A DNA stretch of 63,374 bases, taken from Lachnospiraceae bacterium. Lineage in GTDB: Bacteria; Bacillota; Clostridia; Lachnospirales; Lachnospiraceae. Position 1 is the first letter of the stretch; every line of letters begins with the position of its first letter. The stretch lies in assembly GCA_022792335.1 (NCBI GenBank), contig JAAWAV010000034.1, positions 1 to 63,374 of the forward strand, in the 5' to 3' direction. Shown here in pieces: positions 8,479 through 16,757 of the stretch. The notes under the pieces were generated by a model, which saw only the letters and a list, made by a program, of their open reading frames with translations, was not told the origin of the DNA and did not search any database. The position numbers were made by a program, and so were the translations under genes.

Positions 8479-9187
8479 AGTCGAGGATCTTTCCGTGAAT
8501 TATGGGTACATCACTGCACTTACAAAGGCTTCTATTGAAGTGGAAAAGGGCGAAATTGTCACACTGATTGGAAGCAATGGGGCCGGGAAAACGACGATGC
8601 TAATGTCTGTTTCCAATGTCATTCAAAAAAGCAGTGGAAAAGTTTCTTTTAAGGATGAGGACATTACCAGAAAAGCCTCTCATAAAATCGTAAAAAGCGG
8701 GATTTGCCATGTTCCGGAAGGAAGAAAAATTTTCCCGGCGCTCAGTGTCTATGAGAATCTGTGGCTGGGAACGGTGGGGCATGGAGATTATAACAGAAAA
8801 AAATTGCAGGAACTTGTGGAACGGCAGTATGATATTTTTCCCAGACTCAAAGAACGGCGCAATCAGGCGGGAGGAAGCTTATCCGGCGGCGAACAGCAGA
8901 TGTTGGCTATCGCCAGAGGCCTTATGATGGAACCGGAACTGATTATGTTGGACGAACCGTCTTTGGGGCTTGCGCCGATTGTGGTCGAGGAAATCTTTGA
9001 ATTGATTTTAAAGATTCAAAAATCTGGAAAAACAGTACTTCTGATTGAGCAGAATGCAGCGATGGCTCTGAGTATTGCCAACCGCGGTTATGTGCTTCAG
9101 AATGGAAGGATTGTGCTTCAGGGAAGGGGGATTGATTTGTTGCACAATGAGGAAGTCAAAAGGCTTTATCTCGGTGCAGATGAGTGA
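8465..9187 (+). CDS. Liv-type ABC importer ATPase (LivF family)
   Basis: A 240-residue ATPase, partner of LivG. It has Walker A GSNGAGKTT, a full signature LSGGEQQ, Walker B LIMLDEPSLGLAP and the switch His-equivalent region LLIEQNA. The start at 8465 sits ten bases after GGAGG, which lies inside the end of livG. A second ATG two codons later is also possible. It is the last transporter component in the operon, and a nitroreductase gene follows after 62 bases. Confidence 0.9.
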   Translation: MAMLKVEDLSVNYGYITALTKASIEVEKGEIVTLIGSNGAGKTTMLMSVSNVIQKSSGKVSFKDEDITRKASHKIVKSGICHVPEGRKIFPALSVYENLWLGTVGHGDYNRKKLQELVERQYDIFPRLKERRNQAGGSLSGGEQQMLAIARGLMMEPELIMLDEPSLGLAPIVVEEIFELILKIQKSGKTVLLIEQNAAMALSIANRGYVLQNGRIVLQGRGIDLLHNEEVKRLYLGADE

Positions 9188-9249
9188 GGGAGTTTTGAAA
9201 GGAAATTGAGAAAACATCAGAAATCGTCTTGCAGTGAAGGAGGAAAAAC

Positions 9250-10107
9250 ATGAAAGTAGAAACAATGAGCCCGGAAGAAATCAGAGGATTATTTGAGCGG
9301 ACAGAGGAAGAACTGGTGTCCATGGACGAAGTGGAATTTCGCGCCCGGTTTCGGGAACGGTGCCATCATACCATGGAAATCCAGGTTTATGAGAATGCAT
9401 ACAGGAACAAAAAGATTTCAGAGGGGCAGATTGAGACGGCGAACAAGTATCTGCGGGCCTGGGAAAAACGGGGACTTTCCAAGGAATGTCCGGAATACCG
9501 TTATGTGAGCAAACTGATGGAATTTGCAAAACTCCTGATAGAGGGGAAAAATCCGGATTTTTCCGGATATGAACCGAAATGGCTCTCAGAAGAAGAGATT
9601 TCCGTATTTGAGCGGGTGGTTTATGAGCGACGTTCCGTGCGCCACTGGGATTTGTCAAGACGGGTACCGGATGAAATCATTGATAAAATTCTGAAAGCAG
9701 GACTTTGGGCGGCTCATGCATGCAATCTTCAATCCATCCGTTATCTGGTGGTTCGGGAAGAATCGGAACCGGGGCTTTTCAGAGGAAGCGACATCCCGGG
9801 AGGACCGGTACATATTGTTTTGCTCCAGGATATGCGCAATTATAGGGCCAATCCGGTGATGCCGGAATATAACAAGCTTCTTGACTGTGGGGCAGCAGGA
9901 CAGAATATTGTGCTGGCAGCTCATGCATATGGGCTGGGAGGCGTCTGGCTGACTTTTAACGAGAAGATGAGGAGCAGACTGATTGAGCGGTTTGAGATTC
10001 CGGAAGAAATCAAAGTGGTGACCTATGTGGATTTGGGTTATCCGGATCAGTCTCCTTATCCGCCCCTTCGTCGGGAGCCGGACGACGTAACCTTCGCCAG
10101 AATTTAA
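9250..10107 (+). CDS. Nitroreductase-family flavoprotein with helical N-terminal extension
   Basis: A 285-residue protein. Residues from about 120 form the FMN-binding nitroreductase fold, with the family motif ERRSVRHW, the AGLWAAHACNLQSIR helix and the C-terminal GYPDQSPYPP. Residues 1-115 are a charged, mainly helical extension with no domain I recognise. A consensus AAGGAGG ribosome site lies eight bases before the ATG. The short gap after livF suggests co-transcription, so it may modify the imported compound, but this is inference. No clear terminator follows. Confidence 0.8.
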   Translation: MKVETMSPEEIRGLFERTEEELVSMDEVEFRARFRERCHHTMEIQVYENAYRNKKISEGQIETANKYLRAWEKRGLSKECPEYRYVSKLMEFAKLLIEGKNPDFSGYEPKWLSEEEISVFERVVYERRSVRHWDLSRRVPDEIIDKILKAGLWAAHACNLQSIRYLVVREESEPGLFRGSDIPGGPVHIVLLQDMRNYRANPVMPEYNKLLDCGAAGQNIVLAAHAYGLGGVWLTFNEKMRSRLIERFEIPEEIKVVTYVDLGYPDQSPYPPLRREPDDVTFARI

Positions 10108-10155
10108 TTGGGAAAACCCTGTTGAAAATTCCCTCTTATCTGTCCAGATAGGCTC

Positions 10156-10185
10156 TTGCCAATCGCCGGTATGGTCTGTTATAAT
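10156..10185 (+). promoter_or_regulatory. Promoter of the Mrp gene
   Basis: TTGCCA, an 18-base spacer, TATAAT at 10180-10185. Its position shows that the upstream in-frame start at 10156 cannot be the real start of the following gene. Confidence 0.7.
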
Positions 10186-10278
10186 AAAAATGTTGTCTTT
10201 CCTTGGATAAAAGGTAAAAATCAGGAAACCATGGAAGTAATCAGAAAGATGATTGATAACAGAAAGAGGGAAAGAAGA

Positions 10279-11112
10279 ATGGCGGAAGAAAGAAAGTGTT
10301 CCAGCACGTCCTGCGGAAAGGATTCCTGCGAGGGCTGTGATAAGGCAAATGTAGATTTTTCGGCGGCGCCCAATGCGATGAGTCATGTGAAAAAGGTCAT
10401 CGGCGTCGTCAGCGGAAAGGGAGGCGTGGGGAAATCTCTGGTGACCTCCCTTTTGGCAGTGATGATGAGCAGAAAGGGATATCAGTGCGGGATTCTTGAC
10501 GCAGATATCACAGGCCCGTCCATCCCCAAGGCATTTGGAGTAAAGGATAAGGTTATGGCTTCCGAGGATGGAATGCTTCCTGTATACAGCAGGAGAGGGA
10601 TTCCTGTCATGTCAATCAATCTGCTTTTGCCAAACGATACGGATCCGGTGGTATGGCGGGGGCCGGTGATTGCAAATACGGTGAAACAGTTCTGGTCAGA
10701 TGTCGTCTGGGGCGATCTGGATTATCTGTTTGTAGATATGCCCCCGGGAACAGGAGATGTGCCGCTGACGGTGTTTCAGTCTCTTCCGGTGGATGGAATC
10801 GTTGTTGTAGCCTCTCCCCAGGAACTGGTGTCCATGATTGTGGCAAAGGCCGTGAAGATGGCGGAGCTTATGAAGATTCCGGTCGTGGGATTGGTGGAAA
10901 ATATGTCCTATTTCCGGTGTCCTGACAATGGAAAGGATTATCAGATTTTCGGAGAGAGCCATATTCATGAGGTTGCCGAGGAACATGGACTTCCTGTTCT
11001 TGCCAGGATTCCCATTGATCCCAAGCTGGCTTCGGCTTGCGACGGCGGTTATATCGAGGACTTTGAGGGAACCTGTATGGATGAGGCCATAAAAGCACTG
11101 GAGGGAAAATAG
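10279..11112 (+). CDS. Mrp/NBP35-family iron-sulfur carrier ATPase
   Basis: A 277-residue P-loop ATPase thought to carry and insert [4Fe-4S] clusters. The N-terminus has four Cys (C7, C12, C17, C20) like the NBP35 ferredoxin-like motif. The deviant Walker A GKGGVGKS is at residues 46-53, and VDMPPGTGD is the second family signature. The usual C-terminal CXXC is broken here: C214 is followed by Pro-Asp-Asn217. The start at 10279 is chosen because GAGGG precedes it and the promoter lies upstream. The stop is three bases before the next gene, so both are probably one transcript. Confidence 0.85.
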   Translation: MAEERKCSSTSCGKDSCEGCDKANVDFSAAPNAMSHVKKVIGVVSGKGGVGKSLVTSLLAVMMSRKGYQCGILDADITGPSIPKAFGVKDKVMASEDGMLPVYSRRGIPVMSINLLLPNDTDPVVWRGPVIANTVKQFWSDVVWGDLDYLFVDMPPGTGDVPLTVFQSLPVDGIVVVASPQELVSMIVAKAVKMAELMKIPVVGLVENMSYFRCPDNGKDYQIFGESHIHEVAEEHGLPVLARIPIDPKLASACDGGYIEDFEGTCMDEAIKALEGK

Positions 11113-11115
11113 AAA

Positions 11116-11676
11116 ATGAAACTGATGATCGCATCAGATATTCATGGTTCCGCTTATTATTGTAAAAAGATGCTAACATGTTACCGGGAGGAGGGGGCGG
11201 AAAAGCTCCTCCTCCTGGGCGATCTGTTGTATCACGGGCCGAGAAATGAACTTCCGAGAGAATATGCGCCTAAAGAAGTGATATCCATGTTAAATGGAGT
11301 GAGAGAAGAGCTTTTGTGTGTGCGGGGAAACTGTGACGCCGAAGTAGATCAGATGGTCCTGACGTTTCCGATTCTGGCCGACTACATGATCTTATATCTG
11401 GATGGACGTATGATATTTGCGACTCATGGACATATCCATCATAAGGACAGTCTGCCGCCTCTGAAGAAGGGAGATATTCTTCTCCATGGTCATACTCATG
11501 TGCAGGCTCTGGAAGATTGCGGCGATTATTTTTATCTGAATCCAGGTTCCGTGTCCATTCCCAAAAACGGGAATGAACACAGTTATATGATTTATGAGAG
11601 TGGGACGTATAGGATTAAAAATATGGATGGAAACGAAATCAGACGGATCACCCTGGGAGACGGCAGCAGATCTTAA
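11116..11676 (+). CDS. yfcE: YfcE-type metallophosphoesterase
   Basis: A 186-residue cytoplasmic calcineurin-like phosphodiesterase. All metal-site motifs are present: SDIHG, GDLLYHG, RGNCD, THGH and HGHTH near residue 121. YfcE proteins hydrolyse phosphodiesters in vitro, but their natural substrate is not settled. The gene starts three bases after the Mrp gene. The 200-base gap after it (11677-11877) is AT-rich with a weak AAGAAAT/ATTTCTT hairpin and no clear promoter or terminator. Confidence 0.88.
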   Translation: MKLMIASDIHGSAYYCKKMLTCYREEGAEKLLLLGDLLYHGPRNELPREYAPKEVISMLNGVREELLCVRGNCDAEVDQMVLTFPILADYMILYLDGRMIFATHGHIHHKDSLPPLKKGDILLHGHTHVQALEDCGDYFYLNPGSVSIPKNGNEHSYMIYESGTYRIKNMDGNEIRRITLGDGSRS

Positions 11677-11877
11677 GACAGAAAAAGATAAAAGAATGGA
11701 AAACGGGTCGAAGAAAGAAATGAAAAAGTGAAGGAATGGAAAAAAAGAAATTGAAAAGCAAATATTGAGGAACAAAAGAAATTATTTTATTTCTTAAGAA
11801 AATTCTGTCCATTGACAAGAATCTGTATGCTTCAGGCAGCAGGGCTGGTAAATGGTCAGGAATATCGGAAATCGGAC

Positions 11878-13338
11878 ATGTCAAAATTATACGAACGGCT
11901 TTTATTATATGGAAACTCAAATGTTTCTCCTCTTCATATGCCAGGACATAAGAGAAAGCGCGACCTGTGCCCCATAGAAAATCCTTTTGCCATTGATATT
12001 ACAGAAATCGACGGCTTTGACAATCTTCATCATCCAACTGGGATTTTAAAAGAGGCGATGGAGCAGGCGGCCAGGATTTACGGGGCGGAAAAAAGTTATT
12101 TTCTTGTGAATGGGAGTAGTGGAGGGCTCTTGGCGGCCATATCGGCCTGCGTCCCCCGTAACGGAACCATTCTTGTGGCGCGAAATTGCCATAAGTCCGT
12201 ATATCATGGGATGATCTTAAGAGAACTGACTCCAGTCTATCTTTGTCCCGGAACTATTTCCGGGTGGGGAATAAGCGGGGAGGTGACACCGGAAATGGTG
12301 GAAACGGCGATTGTGTCACATCCGGAGGCAAAAGCAGTTCTTCTTACTTCCCCTACTTATGAGGGAATTTGTTCCAATCTCAGGCGTATCTGTGAAATTG
12401 TCCACGAGCGGGGACTTCCCCTGATCGTGGACGCTGCCCACGGAGCGCATTTTTCATTTTGGAATCTTTGTGAGTCGGCTCTTTCCAGCGGAGCGGATTT
12501 GGTGGTAGAAAGTCTCCATAAGACGCTTCCGTCTCTGACCCAGACGGCGATTCTCCATAAAAATTCTTCACGGATTAATGAAAAATGTCTGGAATGGTAT
12601 CTGCAGGCCTATCAGACTTCCAGTCCATCTTATGTGTTTATGGCTTCCATGGATTCTTGCATTTCCTATATGGCGGGGGAACAGGGACAAAAGGATATGC
12701 AGGTTTATCTATCAAACCTTGAGAAGTTTCGCAGAAAAGTAGCGGAATTTTCCGGAATCCGGCTTTTATCCGGTCAGGAAGCGGGTGGGGTTTCCTACGA
12801 CAGCTCCAAGCTGGTGGTGCAGGCAGAAGGATGGACCGGACCGGAGCTTTATGAAACACTCCGTCTGAAATATGGAATACAGCCGGAGATGTGTGCGAAA
12901 CAATATATAATTTTGATGACATCTCTTGCGGATAACGACGAAGTTTTCCACAAACTTTTCGATGTTTTTGCAGATATCCACAGAAAATGTGGAAAAAGCT
13001 GTGGAAAACTCAAAAAGAATGTGGATATTTGTGGATTTCCCTCAGAAGGAGGCTTTTGTAAAGGGAATTTGCTTCCGGAACCTCAGGTAGTTTTTCCTCC
13101 GTTCAGAGCAATGGAGGGGAAGAAAAAACCCTGTCCTCTGGAAGCCTGTGAGGGAAAAGTATCCGGAGAGTTTGCTTATCTTTATCCTCCAGGGGTGCCG
13201 CTTTTAGCGCCGGGAGAACGGATCACTGCCCAGGTACTTGAGGTACTGAAAGATAATGAGAGACAGGGACTTGAAGTTCTGGGACCGGAAAATTTTCAGG
13301 ATGGAGAACTTCTGATTTTGCAGGAAGAGGAGGAATGA
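11878..13338 (+). CDS. Orn/Lys/Arg decarboxylase-family PLP enzyme
   Basis: A 486-residue fold-type I PLP enzyme of the basic amino acid decarboxylase group, like Bacillus YaaO. The N-terminus has the family motif PLHMPGHKR. PLP-site residues are D185 and H188 (VDAAHGAH) and the Schiff-base Lys K215 in ESLHKTLPSLTQ. The C-terminal domain holds PPGVPLLAPGE. The substrate (arginine, lysine or ornithine) cannot be decided. Several in-frame starts exist upstream; ATG 11878 gives the length typical of the family. It heads the conserved cluster through rsmI, and the kinase gene follows after three bases. Confidence 0.85.
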   Translation: MSKLYERLLLYGNSNVSPLHMPGHKRKRDLCPIENPFAIDITEIDGFDNLHHPTGILKEAMEQAARIYGAEKSYFLVNGSSGGLLAAISACVPRNGTILVARNCHKSVYHGMILRELTPVYLCPGTISGWGISGEVTPEMVETAIVSHPEAKAVLLTSPTYEGICSNLRRICEIVHERGLPLIVDAAHGAHFSFWNLCESALSSGADLVVESLHKTLPSLTQTAILHKNSSRINEKCLEWYLQAYQTSSPSYVFMASMDSCISYMAGEQGQKDMQVYLSNLEKFRRKVAEFSGIRLLSGQEAGGVSYDSSKLVVQAEGWTGPELYETLRLKYGIQPEMCAKQYIILMTSLADNDEVFHKLFDVFADIHRKCGKSCGKLKKNVDICGFPSEGGFCKGNLLPEPQVVFPPFRAMEGKKKPCPLEACEGKVSGEFAYLYPPGVPLLAPGERITAQVLEVLKDNERQGLEVLGPENFQDGELLILQEEEE

Positions 13339-13341
13339 CTG

Positions 13342-13956
13342 TTGGGCCGGATTTTTTATATGATGGGAAAGAGCGCTTCCGGCAAGGACAGTCTGTTTCG
13401 TATGCTGGCGGCAGATCAGGAACTTTCTTTGAGAATTGTTACCATGTATACCACAAGGCCGAGACGGAGTAGCGAAGAGGAAGGCCGGGAATATTTTTTC
13501 CGGGATGAATCCTTTCTTTTAAAGAACCGGAGAGAGGGGAAAGTCATTGAGTGCCGTACCTATGAGACGGTACTTGGCCCCTGGAGTTATTTTACTCTGG
13601 ACGATGGACAGATTGATACGGACAGGTTCAGTTATCTGATGATTGGGACGCTGGAGTCCTACCAAAATACAAAACAGTATTTTGAGGGACGTGGAAAGCA
13701 GATAATGGTTCCTGTTTACATTGAGGTGGAAGACGGCGAACGGCTTCTTCGGGCCGTCCGGCGGGAGATGTGTGAGGAAGAACCTCATTACGCCGAAGTC
13801 TGTCGAAGATTTCTGGCGGATTGTGAAGATTTCTCTGAGGAACAGTTAGAGAGACTGAAAATTGACAGGGTATTTAAAAATCAGGAAATTTCTATCTGCA
13901 AGGAGGAGATTAAATCGGTTATCCTTGAAAAGCTGGCTGAAGATGTGGTATACTGA
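13342..13956 (+). CDS. Guanylate kinase-like P-loop nucleotide kinase
   Basis: A 204-residue protein with P-loop GKSASGKDS at the N-terminus and the guanylate-kinase substrate motif TTRPRRSSEEEGREYFF around residues 34-50. These support phosphoryl transfer to a nucleoside monophosphate, probably GMP or a relative. The start is TTG with GAGGAGG eight bases before it, overlapping the end of the decarboxylase gene. In Bacillus the equivalent slot between yaaO and holB holds thymidylate kinase (tmk); here it holds a Gmk-like protein instead. Whether it is the main cellular guanylate kinase or a specialised one is unknown. Confidence 0.75.
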   Translation: MGRIFYMMGKSASGKDSLFRMLAADQELSLRIVTMYTTRPRRSSEEEGREYFFRDESFLLKNRREGKVIECRTYETVLGPWSYFTLDDGQIDTDRFSYLMIGTLESYQNTKQYFEGRGKQIMVPVYIEVEDGERLLRAVRREMCEEEPHYAEVCRRFLADCEDFSEEQLERLKIDRVFKNQEISICKEEIKSVILEKLAEDVVY

Positions 13957-13992
13957 TTTTGAAGTAAGTAGGACAGCAAGGGAGGCGTATAA

Positions 13993-14988
13993 ATGCTGGG
14001 ATTTGAAGATATTTTGGGACATGATCAGATTAAAGATTATTTCAAAAACGCATTGGAGCGCCACCAGGTATCTCATGCATATATTCTGACCGGCGAGGCG
14101 GGGATGGGAAGAAAGACGCTGGCAAATGCATTTGCCATGGCTTTGCAGTGTGGGGATGAAGATGCCAGAGCCTGTGGAAGCTGTCATTCCTGCCGCCAGT
14201 TTATGAGTGGGAATCATCCGGACGTCGTTTATGTCCGTCATGAAAAACCGGGAAGTATCGGTGTGGACGATGTGAGGGGACAGATTATCAACGACGTCTT
14301 TATCAAGCCATACAGCAGTCCCTATAAAATTTATATTGTCGATCAGGCGGAGCTGTTGACGATAGCTGCTCAGAATGCTCTTTTAAAGACGATTGAAGAG
14401 CCGCCGGAATATGTCGTCCTTTTTTTGCTGACTACAAATTCGGAGTCGTTTTTGCCTACCATTCTGTCCAGATGTACGATTTTGAAACTAAAACCTCTGT
14501 ATGATCAGGTGATTAAGACGTATCTGAAGGAGCATAAAAAAGTGTCGGATCATCAGGCCGACGTATGTGCGGCTTTTGCCAGAGGAAATCTGGGAAAGGC
14601 GATTGCTCTTTCTTCTTCGGAGGAATTTTTGCGCATGCAGGAGATGGTCCTGGATCTAGTGACCCATGTGCAGGAGATGGAGGTCCGGGAAATGCTTGTC
14701 TCTTTGCGGGAGATGAAGGAGGCAAACCTGAATTTTGAAGAATGCCTGGATTTCATGCAGTTGTGGTACCGGGACGTGCTGATGTTTAAAGCGACGAAAG
14801 ATACATCCATGTTTATTTTCAAGGATGAGTACCGATATATCAAGGAGCTGGCAGATCACAGTTCTTTCGACGGAATCGAAAAGATTTTAAAGGCGATTGA
14901 CAAGGCGTCTTTGCGCCTGTCGGCCAATGTGAATTTTGAGGTGGCGATGGAGCTGATGCTGCTGGTAATGAAGGAGAATTTTGTATGA
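13993..14988 (+). CDS. holB: DNA polymerase III delta' subunit
   Basis: A 331-residue clamp-loader subunit. The AAA+ domain begins with a Walker A-like GEAGMGRKT at 34-42. The zinc-binding Cys are C53, C61, C64 and C67, followed by VDQAELLTIAAQNALLKTIE and the sensor region. The C-terminal helices form the clamp-loader collar. The ribosome site GGGAGG precedes the ATG. Its stop overlaps the next start by four bases. The position before ricT matches the Firmicutes order. Confidence 0.92.
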   Translation: MLGFEDILGHDQIKDYFKNALERHQVSHAYILTGEAGMGRKTLANAFAMALQCGDEDARACGSCHSCRQFMSGNHPDVVYVRHEKPGSIGVDDVRGQIINDVFIKPYSSPYKIYIVDQAELLTIAAQNALLKTIEEPPEYVVLFLLTTNSESFLPTILSRCTILKLKPLYDQVIKTYLKEHKKVSDHQADVCAAFARGNLGKAIALSSSEEFLRMQEMVLDLVTHVQEMEVREMLVSLREMKEANLNFEECLDFMQLWYRDVLMFKATKDTSMFIFKDEYRYIKELADHSSFDGIEKILKAIDKASLRLSANVNFEVAMELMLLVMKENFV

Positions 14989-15908
14989 CGAGAGTAGTGG
15001 GCGTGCGGTTTCGCACGGCGGACAAGATATATTTTTTCGCGCCGGGGGATCTGGACATTCAAAAGGGACAGAATGTCATTGTGGAGACGGCCAGAGGCGT
15101 GGAATACGGTTATGTGGTCATGGGCCTTAAGGATGTGGAGGACAGCAAGGTGGTGCAGCCCTTGAAGCCGGTGATTCGGATTGCCACGAAAGAGGACGAC
15201 GCCACGGAGGAGAAAAATAAAAAGAAAGAGCGGGAAGCTTTTAAAATCTGCCAGAAAAAAATTGAGAAGCATAATCTGGAAATGAAGTTGATTGACGCGG
15301 AGTACACCTTTGACAATAATAAGGTGCTGTTTTATTTTACGGCTGACGGCCGGGTGGATTTTCGCGAGCTGGTGAAGGATTTGGCTTCCGTATTCAAGAC
15401 CAGAATTGAGCTTCGCCAGATAGGCGTCCGGGACGAGACAAAGATTCTGGGTGGAGTTGGAATCTGTGGAAGAGCGCTTTGCTGCCATTCCTATTTGTCC
15501 GAATTTATTCCTGTGTCCATTAAGATGGCGAAGGAACAGAATCTGTCTTTAAATCCGACAAAGATTTCCGGTACCTGCGGCAGGCTGATGTGCTGTCTGA
15601 AGAACGAGGAGGAAACGTATCGGTATTTGAATAGTAAGCTTCCCGGCGTGGGGGATCGGGTAACCACGGACGACGGCTTAAGGGGCGAGGTGGCCAGCGT
15701 CAATGTGCTCAGACAGCGGGTCAAGGTGATTGTATTTCTGGAGAATGACGAGAAGGATATCCGGGAGTACAAAGTAGAACAACTCCGGTTCCGTCCCCGG
15801 AAAAAGAAGGAGAAGGAAAAACTGGACAAGCGGGAGGAGCAGGAGCTTAAGAAGCTGGAGGCTCTGGAGAAAAAGGAAGGGAAGTCGAAGTCTGGTGGCG
15901 GCAATTAA
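14985..15908 (+). CDS. ricT: RicT/YaaT PSP1-domain protein
   Basis: A 307-residue soluble protein. The PSP1 C-terminal domain spans roughly residues 60-145. Six conserved Cys occur as CGRALCC (C161, C166, C167) and CGRLMCC (C198, C203, C204), the iron-sulfur ligands region in Bacillus RicT. There RicT works with RicA and RicF in mRNA processing and development; the partners are not in this window. The C-terminus is a Lys/Glu-rich tail, which makes the end overlap the next gene by 14 bases. Confidence 0.92.
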   Translation: MTRVVGVRFRTADKIYFFAPGDLDIQKGQNVIVETARGVEYGYVVMGLKDVEDSKVVQPLKPVIRIATKEDDATEEKNKKKEREAFKICQKKIEKHNLEMKLIDAEYTFDNNKVLFYFTADGRVDFRELVKDLASVFKTRIELRQIGVRDETKILGGVGICGRALCCHSYLSEFIPVSIKMAKEQNLSLNPTKISGTCGRLMCCLKNEEETYRYLNSKLPGVGDRVTTDDGLRGEVASVNVLRQRVKVIVFLENDEKDIREYKVEQLRFRPRKKKEKEKLDKREEQELKKLEALEKKEGKSKSGGGN

Positions 15909-16635
15909 GCTTTTGGAGCATGAACGCGTCGACGAGCTGCAAAGAAACGGCTATCGTATTATTCAAAATGAAAAGAAGTTCTGCTTTGGCATGGATGCAG
16001 TGCTTTTGTCCGGATTCGCCGTGGTAAAACAAGGCGAGCAGGCGCTGGATCTGGGAACAGGTACCGGCATTATTCCGATTCTTTTGGAAGCAAAGACAAA
16101 GGGAAAGCAGTTTCTGGGGTTAGAGATCCAGCCGGAAGTGGCTGAGATGGCCGGGCGCAGTGTGGCGCTCAATGGACTGGAAGAGAAAATAAGAATTGTG
16201 ACAGGAGATATAAAAGAGGCCTCGAAGATTTTCGGAAAGGCTTCTTTTGATGTGGTCACCTGCAATCCGCCCTATATGGCTGAAAACAGGGGCTTAAAGA
16301 ACCCGGAGGAACCAAAGGCGATTGCCAGACATGAGATTCTCTGCGTCTTTGAGGATGTGGCCAGAGAGGCGGCGGCTGTTCTCCGGCCAGGCGGGCGGTT
16401 TTATCTGGTCCACAGGCCCCGAAGATTGATGGAGTTGTTTGAGACCTTACGAAGATACAGCCTGGAGCCGAAACGGATCAAGTTTGTGCATCCGTACATT
16501 TCATCGGAGGCCAATCTGGTGCTCGTGGAGGCATTTCGGGGCGGCCGCCCTCAGATGCGGGTGGAGGCGCCGGTTGTGGTTTACGAAAAACCTGGAGTAT
16601 ATACCAGGGAAATTTATGATATCTACGGGTACTGA
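15895..16635 (+). CDS. trmN6: tRNA1(Val) adenine-37 N6-methyltransferase family
   Basis: A 246-residue SAM-dependent methyltransferase like Bacillus YabB. The SAM-binding motif is LDLGTGTGIIPILL, and the N6-adenine motif NPPY lies near residue 124. The start is GTG inside the end of ricT. It probably methylates the adenine next to the tRNA anticodon, by family analogy. Its stop is immediately followed by a structured spacer before rsmI. Confidence 0.85.
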   Translation: MAAIKLLEHERVDELQRNGYRIIQNEKKFCFGMDAVLLSGFAVVKQGEQALDLGTGTGIIPILLEAKTKGKQFLGLEIQPEVAEMAGRSVALNGLEEKIRIVTGDIKEASKIFGKASFDVVTCNPPYMAENRGLKNPEEPKAIARHEILCVFEDVAREAAAVLRPGGRFYLVHRPRRLMELFETLRRYSLEPKRIKFVHPYISSEANLVLVEAFRGGRPQMRVEAPVVVYEKPGVYTREIYDIYGY

Positions 16636-16709
16636 TATCCATATCGCCGATTGACAGACGTATGCACGGTCCGGAGCATGTGCGCTCCTGTCCACCGAAA
16701 ATATGGATA
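16636..16709 (+). other. Nested hairpin in the trmN6-rsmI spacer
   Basis: TATCCATAT right after the trmN6 stop pairs with ATATGGATA at 16701-16709. Inside, CGG..CCG and GGAGC/GCTCC stack around the loop ATGTGC. There is no T-run, so it is not a terminator. It may be a processing or stability element, or a leader affecting rsmI translation. Confidence 0.5.
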
Positions 16710-16757
16710 GAAAGAACAGGAATTTCGGAGCAGGAAACTGGAGAAAGGAAAAAATCT

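Noticed and set aside
11812..11880. TTGACA at 11812 as a promoter or TTG start for the decarboxylase
   Set aside because: No -10 hexamer lies at 16-18 bases, and the TTG start lacks a ribosome site. The ATG at 11878 gives the normal family length.
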